A DNA stretch of 10,966 bases from Thermoplasmata archaeon. GTDB taxonomy: Archaea; Thermoplasmatota; Thermoplasmata; UBA184. Made by a program: the position numbers and the translations under genes. Shown one piece after another: positions 6,385 to 10,966 of this stretch (positions are counted from its first letter, which is position 1; each line of letters begins with the position of its first letter). Location of the stretch: the NCBI GenBank assembly GCA_030064695.1, contig JASHYV010000054.1:1-10966 (forward strand), read 5' to 3'. Below the pieces are notes generated by a model, which was not told the DNA's origin, ran no database searches, and saw nothing but the letters and a program-made list of their open reading frames with translations.

Positions 6385-6935
6385 GGGCACGTCCCCACGG
6401 CGCTGCAGGACTGGGTGAGCTCGTACTGCGAGACGAACACGATGCCGGTCGCGGCCCCCGCGTCGAAGTAGAGCGTGAAGGCGAGGGCGGCCCCGATCGC
6501 GGCGGCCTGGGTCTCCACGTAAACCGTGACGGAGCCGGTCTCCGCGGTGCCGTCGTTGGTCCAGTGGAGGGTGAACGCGAGCTCGAGCTCGAGGTTCGTG
6601 GCGAGGCCCGTCGCCTGAGTGAAGCTCCAGGCCAAGGCGGTGTGGTCGGCCGTGCCGGCGTTCACGAGGTAGGAGGTCGCCACGCTGGCCAGCCGGGTCG
6701 GAGCCGCCATCGATGCGCTCAGCTCCGCCGGAACGGGAGCCGGAGTGGCGGAGGGACCGGCCCCGGTCTCCTCCCAGTCGGCGAGGTAGCTGGTCGGGCT
6801 CTCCTGTCCTCCGAAGGACTCCGTGGAAGAACCGATCCGGAGGCTGGCGGCCGCGACGAACGCGGTGGAGAGGAGGAGGACGCCGATCGCGAGAGCGAAC
6901 CCGGCGAGGCGACGGCGGACGCGGGTCGGGTTCAC
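6381..6935 (-). CDS. Small secreted protein, paralog 1 of a tandem family (C-x5-C-P C-terminus)
   Basis: 184 residues from GTG (6935-6933) to TGA (6383-6381). The start gives a typical signal sequence: basic RVRRR (5-9), then a hydrophobic run (about 10-30) ending AFVAAAS. AGGA lies nine bases upstream. Shared family blocks are APTRLA (78-83), the SFTQATGLATNLELEL region (104-119), YVETQA (139-144), FTLYFDAG (153-160) and SCSAVGTCP (176-184). Its only cysteines are C177 and C183. The gene is first in a coupled pair with paralog 2 and has its own promoter candidate at 7002-7014. It starts 91 bp after the pirin-like gene. No match to a named family is recognised. A three-copy tandem arrangement with diverged sequences suggests old duplication and specialised partners of one structure. 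Confidence 0.75.
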   Translation of the reverse strand: MNPTRVRRRLAGFALAIGVLLLSTAFVAAASLRIGSSTESFGGQESPTSYLADWEETGAGPSATPAPVPAELSASMAAPTRLASVATSYLVNAGTADHTALAWSFTQATGLATNLELELAFTLHWTNDGTAETGSVTVYVETQAAAIGAALAFTLYFDAGAATGIVFVSQYELTQSCSAVGTCP

Positions 6936-6952
6936 GAGATACGTTCCTGCGC

Positions 6953-6970
6953 CCGACCCGGGGGGGTCGG
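6953..6970 (-). other. Hairpin in the probable 5' leader of secreted-protein paralog 1
   Basis: CCGACCC (6953-6959) and GGGTCGG (6964-6970) are perfect 7-bp inverted arms around a GGGG loop (plus sense). If transcription starts about 26 bp after the CTTAAG box, this hairpin is in the leader RNA, ending 17 bases before the GTG. It could affect translation, or be a chance product of G+C-rich sequence. Confidence 0.3.
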
Positions 6971-7001
6971 TCGCTCGTCCGCAGGTGGTTTGCGCGCCCC
7001 C

Positions 7002-7014
7002 GGTCCTTAAGACC
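7002..7014 (-). promoter_or_regulatory. TATA-like promoter of the secreted-protein pair
   Basis: The minus strand reads GGTCTTAAGGACC, a near-perfect palindrome around CTTAAG, just after the pirin stop and 67-79 bp before the GTG start at 6935. As a TATA box it predicts a start near 6982 and a leader of about 47 nt, compatible with the Shine-Dalgarno-like AGGA before paralog 1. Its symmetry could also mean regulation. Confidence 0.4.
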
Positions 7015-7026
7015 TCCGGAGGCGGC

Positions 7027-7746
7027 TCAGGGAGCCGCGGGGCCGGACCGGGGCAGGGTGGCGACCAGTACCCGCAACCCCGCGCGGCCGTGCAAGGCGA
7101 TGCCGGACGCGTTCTCGACGAGGGCCGCCTCGCCGATCTCGATCGGCTCGTTGTCGACCGCGCCGCGGCCGGCGAAGGCGTAGACAAGGCCCTTCCGGTC
7201 CCGTCCGACCCGTCGGAACGACGTGCCGTCCTCCGCGAAGAGGATCTCGTCGGCCTCGAGGCCGCAGGCGGAGGTCGAACGCGCGCCCGGCCCCACCAGA
7301 CGGCGGACGATCGTTCCGTCCGCCTGCGGCGCGCTCGCGGTCGGCCGATCGAACTGGGCCCGCGTGGGGACCGAAGCGCCGGTCGGCAGGCTCGCGACGA
7401 GCGAGAACCAGCGGATCGTCGTGCCCCGGGCGGGACGGATGGAGTGGGTGACCTTGGTCGACGACGCGAGCAGCTCGAGGGACCCGGGATCCAGCGCGAC
7501 CGGCGGCGAGGGCGGGATCTCGTAGGTCGCGTTGCCCTCCACCTCGAAGGTGAGCACCTCCTCGCCCTCGTGGGCGTGCGGGGCGAACCGTCGGCCCAGC
7601 ACGGCCACGTTCTCGCCCGCGCGGAGGAAGGGCGGCCAGGTGGGCTGTTGGGGGGTCGGGATGACCATGCGGGCCGTCGTGTCCCGGGAGCCCACCACGC
7701 CGGGCACCACGCGCACCGTGGGGGGACCCCGCTCCTCGGACGGCAC
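7027..7746 (-). CDS. Pirin-like bicupin protein
   Basis: 239 residues, the usual pirin size. The first cupin has the metal-site motif FAPHAHEGEEVLTFEVEG (54-71) with H57, H59 and E62/E63, followed by THSIRP, where H101 matches pirin's third histidine. The pirin glutamate two residues after that histidine is replaced by I103, so the metal site is altered. The second half (about 145-235) has the strand pattern of the C-terminal pirin domain (VYAFAGRG, ALHGRAGLRVLVATLP). Pirins are iron-binding proteins; some bacterial members act as quercetinases and others as regulators, so the activity here is open. The GTG start (7746-7744) is supported by a TATA-like box 27 bp upstream. Cytosolic; it lies between the SnoaL-like gene and the secreted-protein pair, with separate promoters. 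Confidence 0.78.
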   Translation of the reverse strand: MPSEERGPPTVRVVPGVVGSRDTTARMVIPTPQQPTWPPFLRAGENVAVLGRRFAPHAHEGEEVLTFEVEGNATYEIPPSPPVALDPGSLELLASSTKVTHSIRPARGTTIRWFSLVASLPTGASVPTRAQFDRPTASAPQADGTIVRRLVGPGARSTSACGLEADEILFAEDGTSFRRVGRDRKGLVYAFAGRGAVDNEPIEIGEAALVENASGIALHGRAGLRVLVATLPRSGPAAP

Positions 7747-7770
7747 GCGGTCCCCACCCCGCTGGGAGGG

Positions 7771-7776
7771 ATAATG
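7771..7776 (-). promoter_or_regulatory. TATA-like box of the pirin-like gene (leaderless)
   Basis: The minus strand reads GCATTATCCC here, the only A/T-rich hexamer in the 50-bp gap, centred 27 bp before the GTG at 7746. The spacing predicts transcription starting at or next to the start codon, and it decides in favour of this GTG over the internal Met at residue 27. Confidence 0.5.
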
Positions 7777-7796
7777 CTGAGCCCGGCGCGCCCCGA

Positions 7797-8210
7797 CTAG
7801 GGCGCCGGTACCGCTTCGGACTGCCGTCGGATCGGCTCTTCGTCGGCGAAGACCTGGAAGCGCTCGACCCGTCCGTCGCGGACGACGAGCTTCCAGGCCG
7901 CCGGCATCTTCCAGCGGTGGGCGCCCTCGGCCGACCCCTCGGGCGGGCGGGTGGTCCCGCTGACGGAGCCCATCATCCCCACTACTGGCCCCGCCTCGAG
8001 CGTGTCCTCGATCACGATGCGGTACTCGGAATATCGGTCAAAGCAGGCGCTCCAGGCCTCCTGGGCCTTCTCGGGTCCGCGGACCTCACGGCCACCGGCC
8101 TCGACCAGCAGATGGTCCCGGGCCAGCAGGACCCCGATCGCTGCGACGTCGTGGCGATTGATCTCGTTCACGAGGCGCAGCGCGGTGCGGACCTGCTCCG
8201 AGCTCGTCAC
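7797..8210 (-). CDS. SnoaL/NTF2-like domain protein
   Basis: 137 residues, one compact cone-shaped NTF2-like domain as in the SnoaL-like/ketosteroid-isomerase superfamily. Typical features in order are an N-terminal helix (SSEQVRTALRLVNEINRHD, 3-21), a short helix and turn with ARDHLLVEAGG (30-40), VRGPEKAQEAW (43-53), strand IVIEDTLEAGPVVGMMGSVSGT (65-86), then strands PAAWKLVVRDGRVERFQVFAD (103-123). Members are enzymes (isomerases, cyclases, dehydratases) or small binding proteins in the cytosol; the substrate cannot be assigned. The start is GTG (8210-8208) with AAGGT just upstream, very close to the start; a TATA-like TTATCT lies at 8271-8266. It follows the large surface protein on the same strand but is separated by a strong hairpin, so it is probably transcribed alone. 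Confidence 0.8.
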   Translation of the reverse strand: MTSSEQVRTALRLVNEINRHDVAAIGVLLARDHLLVEAGGREVRGPEKAQEAWSACFDRYSEYRIVIEDTLEAGPVVGMMGSVSGTTRPPEGSAEGAHRWKMPAAWKLVVRDGRVERFQVFADEEPIRRQSEAVPAP

Positions 8211-8265
8211 CGACCTTCGCCCGCGCGGCGGGGCCCCGGCGCCCTCCGTCGGGGATGCGCTCCAC

Positions 8266-8271
8266 AGATAA
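8266..8271 (-). promoter_or_regulatory. TATA-like element upstream of the SnoaL-like gene
   Basis: The minus strand reads GCTTATCTG, 56-61 bp before the GTG at 8210, in an otherwise G+C-rich leader. It would give a leader of about 32 nt. Weak call, based on base composition and position only. Confidence 0.3.
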
Positions 8272-8295
8272 GCCAGTCTCGGCGCGGTCGGACGC

Positions 8296-8347
8296 GAGAA
8301 AACCGATCCCCTCGGACCGGGTCGGTCCGAGGGAGGGGAAGGGGTTG
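8296..8347 (-). terminator. Hairpin plus T-tract terminator of the large surface protein gene
   Basis: On the minus strand, CAACCCCTTCC (8347-8337) comes 24 nt after the stop. It runs into a perfect 11-bp hairpin (arms 8333-8323 and 8319-8309, loop of 3). Six bases later TTTTCTC follows (8302-8296). This combines the pyrimidine tract seen after the gene ending at 5092 with a structure that looks like an intrinsic terminator. All 11 base pairs were checked one by one. Confidence 0.6.
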
Positions 8348-8370
8348 TCGCGGGGGAGACTCACCCGAGC

Positions 8371-10966
8371 TTAGCTCGAGGGGGGCGGCGGGGTGCCGGG
8401 TCCGGCCCCCTCGCTCCATGCGCCCTGCTCGCCACCGGACGCGCCCGCCGGCGCGCTGCTGCCCGAGCTGGGTCCCGACCACTGCTGCGGCGGGGCGTTC
8501 GCCGACGAGCCGCCCTTGCCCCGCATCAGGATCGCCAGGATCGCCGCCACCAGCGCGATGACCGCGATGATGAGGGCGACCGTGAGCCACGTGTTGAACG
8601 TGCTCTGCGACACCAGCGCCGGCGAGGAGCTCGACGAGAACGTGACGCCCGTCGCTGTGGCCGCTCCGTTGACGACCACCGTGAGCGTCGTGTTCGACAC
8701 CGAGTAGCCCTTCACCGCGTTGACGGTGATCGTCTGGGTCCCGTTCGCGAGGTAGAAGGTGATCGTGGTCCCGGTGCTGTACTGCGTCACACCGTTCACG
8801 GTCGCCGACCAGACCTGGCCGCTCGCGAGGCCGCTCTCCGACACCGTCACCGCGTAGGTCACCGCCGCGAAGGTGGTGGCCAGCGTGTACGGCCCGGTCA
8901 CGTAGATCGAGCCCGAGGCCGGGGACGCCGAGTAGCCCGCCGTCAGGGAGACGACCTGGTAGTCGTTCTCCCCGCCGCCGACCGTCACCGTGAGGCTCGA
9001 GGTCGTGCCCGTCACCGGCGTGCCGCCGACGATCGCTTCCCACGAGCTGCCCGCGGGGAGGCCGGTCTCCGTCACCGTCACCGTGTACTGGGCGGTGTAG
9101 GTGAGATACAGGTCGACCGAGGTGCCGATCGCGGAGACCGTTCCGGTGCCCGGAGCGACCGTGTAGCCCGCGACCGCGCCCGCCGAGAAGCTGTAGCTGC
9201 CCGGCAGGACGTAGAACACCAGCCAGTCGTTCGCCGTCGACTCCGTCGAGGAGCCCAGCGTCACGGTCCAGGTGGTACCCGACGCGAGGTCGTACGCGTA
9301 GAAGTACACCGCCACCGTGCCCTCCGGCCCGCCGAGCGGGTAGTAGTCCCAGTTGCCGTCCCCGATCGGGTACGGAGCCAGGTCGCCGTAGGTGTTGTAC
9401 GTGTGCCAGTCGGACCAGTAGTTGCCCTCGTACAGCCCGATCTCGGACCCGTCCCAGTAGTTGTAGCCGCCGTAGCCCGAGTACACCTGGATGTGCGCGG
9501 CGCTGTAGGTCGATCCGGCGCCGTTGTTCGCGAGGAAGTCGTTGAGGTACACCAGGTTGTAGTACCCCTCGTACCACGCGATCGCGTAGCTCGTGCTGTC
9601 GACGAACGAGCTGTCGAAGATCACGTTGTACGAGACGTCGTCGTATCCGTACACCCCGATGAAGTCGTGGAACATCCCCAGGCCCGTGAACGTGCTGTAG
9701 TAGGTGTCGTCGAGGATGACCCCGTACCAGTCACCGGTCGCGTTGAGGTTGTTGACGCCCTGGTCGTACGAGTCGACGTCGTAGTAGGCCACCGGGTAGG
9801 TGGTCGCGACAACGTTCGAGATCGAATCCAGTTCGTCGTACTCGGTCAGGACCGCGGTGATCCCCGGCGAGCAGTACCCGAACACCATGATGGTGATCGC
9901 GTTCAGCTCGGAGAGCGTCGCGTTCGTGGCGGTGACGCCGTCCACCGACGTCGACTCCGAGTCGTACGACCAGACTCCGATCGAGAGGTCGGTGGCCGTC
10001 ACGTCGGAGATCGAGATGTAGTCCGACTCGAACACCCAGGCCCCGACGCTCTGATCGGTCACGGCGATGTCGGTCGCGGAGCTCAGATACGAACCGAAGA
10101 ACGCCACGGGCGCCGCAGTGAACCCGATCGCGGCGACATCCACCACGGAGACGCCGGAGGAATCCACCCCCTCGACCGCCACGGACTCGTAGCCGGCGTT
10201 CCCGTCGGTCACCGTCGCGTCCGCGGTGTAGTCGTCCTCGAACTCCACGGCGGTGCTGTCGCCGTTCGCCGCGACGTCCTTGCCGGTCACCCCGGAGAAC
10301 CCGTCATTGAAGAGGACGCCGAGCGAATTGTCGTCGGCGACGACATTCGAGACGACCGCGCCGGATCCGTCATCGAAGATGAATCCGAGGGCCCCGTAGG
10401 AGTAGAGACCCGATCCCGTGATCTGGTACCCGTACTGGGCGTAGACCGCCGTGCTTCCCCATGCGACGTCGTCCACGAGCGTCAGGCCGAACGCGTACTC
10501 GAAGTAGAACCCGCCGAGATCGTAGATCAGGGTGGCGTTCTCGTTCTCGACCGTGGTGTCCCAGGCGGCCTCTAGGATGACCCCGTCCTCGACGAAATCG
10601 ATCCCAACGTTGTCGAAGGTCGTTGTCCAGGCGAATTCCCCGAAGACGCCCTCCGAGGCATCGAAGACGTAGAGACCGTCGAACGTCGTGTTGTCGACGT
10701 CTTCGAGCTCGAGTCCGTACTCCGTGTCATCGACGTACGTGTCGGTCAGCGTGGTGTTCCCCGTGATGACGAGGCCGCCCGCGATCAGGCCATCGTCGTT
10801 GTAGCCGATGTAGACGTTCGTGAGGTTGGTCCAGTCCGAGCCCTCCAGGTAGAATCCGACCGAGTCGTCCTCCGAGTAGAGGCCGTTGATCGTCGTGCCG
10901 AGGCTGCCCGGCCCTTCGAAGCCGTCCGTGACCCCGACGGAGTCGCCGTAGGCGTTCACGTCCGTG
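8371..10966 (-). CDS. Large NosD-type beta-helix surface protein, 5'-truncated by the window
   Basis: Open from the right edge to TAA (8373-8371), about 864 residues; the N-terminus with its signal peptide lies outside, and the first GTG (10959-10957) is internal. Numbered from that GTG: residues 1 to about 500 are a right-handed parallel beta-helix of the NosD/PF05048 kind, with roughly 22-24-residue turns such as ISDVTATDLSIGVWSYDSES, very rich in Asp, Tyr, Gly, Val and Ser. It closes with EGNYWSDW...WDYYPLGG (about 510-540). Three beta-sandwich repeats with the hallmark 'GLxxGxxW' follow (DLASGTTW, GLPAGSSW, GLASGQVW). After a serine linker come a transmembrane helix (about 791-811), a basic stop (MRGKGG) and a 45-residue Pro/Gly/Ser-rich tail. 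It is therefore anchored by its C-terminus with the helix outside. Likely role: surface adhesion, carbohydrate binding or S-layer association; no catalytic motif is visible. The end of the beta-helix and the GLxxGxxW repeat resemble the thermopsin-like protein at 2-2314. Confidence 0.9.
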   Translation of the reverse strand, partial: TDVNAYGDSVGVTDGFEGPGSLGTTINGLYSEDDSVGFYLEGSDWTNLTNVYIGYNDDGLIAGGLVITGNTTLTDTYVDDTEYGLELEDVDNTTFDGLYVFDASEGVFGEFAWTTTFDNVGIDFVEDGVILEAAWDTTVENENATLIYDLGGFYFEYAFGLTLVDDVAWGSTAVYAQYGYQITGSGLYSYGALGFIFDDGSGAVVSNVVADDNSLGVLFNDGFSGVTGKDVAANGDSTAVEFEDDYTADATVTDGNAGYESVAVEGVDSSGVSVVDVAAIGFTAAPVAFFGSYLSSATDIAVTDQSVGAWVFESDYISISDVTATDLSIGVWSYDSESTSVDGVTATNATLSELNAITIMVFGYCSPGITAVLTEYDELDSISNVVATTYPVAYYDVDSYDQGVNNLNATGDWYGVILDDTYYSTFTGLGMFHDFIGVYGYDDVSYNVIFDSSFVDSTSYAIAWYEGYYNLVYLNDFLANNGAGSTYSAAHIQVYSGYGGYNYWDGSEIGLYEGNYWSDWHTYNTYGDLAPYPIGDGNWDYYPLGGPEGTVAVYFYAYDLASGTTWTVTLGSSTESTANDWLVFYVLPGSYSFSAGAVAGYTVAPGTGTVSAIGTSVDLYLTYTAQYTVTVTETGLPAGSSWEAIVGGTPVTGTTSSLTVTVGGGENDYQVVSLTAGYSASPASGSIYVTGPYTLATTFAAVTYAVTVSESGLASGQVWSATVNGVTQYSTGTTITFYLANGTQTITVNAVKGYSVSNTTLTVVVNGAATATGVTFSSSSSPALVSQSTFNTWLTVALIIAVIALVAAILAILMRGKGGSSANAPPQQWSGPSSGSSAPAGASGGEQGAWSEGAGPGTPPPPSS
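8637..9324 (-). repeat. Three consecutive 'GLxxGxxW' extracellular repeats within the surface protein
   Basis: Three degenerate units of about 75-80 residues, near 9324-9085, 9084-8860 and 8859-8637. Each begins with a strand such as YTVTVTETGLPAG, has a Trp a few residues after the Gly pair, then a strand ending in an aromatic/Gly-Tyr turn (GYTVAPG, GYSASPASG, GYSVSN). They are protein-level repeats; the DNA is too diverged for a nucleotide repeat call. Units of this kind are common in archaeal surface proteins, where they act as stalks. Confidence 0.75.

Noticed and set aside
5509..6471. 320-residue plus-strand frame antisense to paralogs 1 to 3 and their gap
   Set aside because: Crosses intergenic DNA and the operator, has Arg-rich composition, and lies opposite three genes whose homology to one another proves their reading frame.
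5821..7033. Identical 13-mer GGCGGCTCAGGGA at 5821 and 7021, both covering a stop codon
   Set aside because: One 13-base match is expected by chance in a G+C-rich 11-kb window, and nothing around the two copies is similar.
8366..8378. CGAGC-TTA-GCTCG dyad across the stop codon of the large surface gene
   Set aside because: Only five base pairs in G+C-rich DNA, and partly fixed by codons; the strong hairpin downstream is a far better terminator candidate.
8207..9577. 456-residue minus-strand frame overlapping the beta-helix gene's 3' half
   Set aside because: Gly/Arg/His-rich out-of-frame translation that runs through the stop, terminator hairpin and intergenic region.
9403..10575. 390-residue plus-strand open frame opposite the beta-helix gene
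   Set aside because: Val/Arg/Asp/His-rich shadow of the repetitive Asp/Val/Tyr-coding strand; no recognisable fold, signal or promoter.
1..10966. CRISPR array, insertion sequence, integrase or attachment site, tRNA or rRNA
   Set aside because: No regularly spaced direct repeats, no transposase or recombinase frame, no terminal repeats, and no cloverleaf or rRNA-like stretch was seen; the intergenic gaps are all short.

Overview
The window looks like chromosomal DNA of a high-G+C archaeon, most likely a member of the Thermoplasmatota (class Thermoplasmata or a relative). The main reasons are a thermopsin-like protease fused to NosD-type repeats, a second very large NosD-type beta-helix surface protein with the 'GLxxGxxW' repeats typical of archaeal surface proteins, and TATA-like boxes placed about 26-27 bp upstream of start codons (leaderless archaeal transcription). 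This assignment is inference; no rRNA, tRNA or other phylogenetic marker is present.

Layout. 2-2314 (+): the 3' part of a thermopsin-like, membrane-anchored surface protein. 2390-3526 (-): an FMN-dependent alpha-hydroxy-acid oxidase/dehydrogenase (LldD/glycolate oxidase family). 3659-4267 (+): a small four-helix membrane protein with 15 consecutive prolines near its N-terminus, divergent from the oxidase. 4340-5002 (+): a class I SAM-dependent methyltransferase. From 5092 to the right edge everything is on the minus strand. Read 5'->3' on that strand, this block starts with a large NosD-type surface protein cut by the right edge (10966 to 8371). It continues with a SnoaL/NTF2-like protein (8210-7797), a pirin-like bicupin (7746-7027), and three tandem paralogous small secreted proteins (6935-6381, 6384-5827, 5658-5092).

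How it works together. No single metabolic pathway is visible. The common theme is the cell surface: two large anchored extracellular proteins of related architecture flank the region, and a triplet of small exported proteins sits between them. The first two triplet genes overlap by ATGA and should be co-transcribed. The third has its own upstream region with a perfect 8-bp-arm inverted repeat. The oxidase, methyltransferase, pirin and SnoaL-like genes look like independent cytosolic housekeeping or accessory genes.

The most original material is the three-paralog family, which shares a C-terminal C-x5-C-P signature that I cannot assign to a named family. Second come the intergenic structures: an 11-bp hairpin with a T-tract, matching pyrimidine tracts 24-25 nt past two surface-gene stops, and inverted repeats in promoter regions. 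No CRISPR array, transposon, integrase, tRNA or rRNA was seen. No gene-free stretch exceeds about 170 bp.
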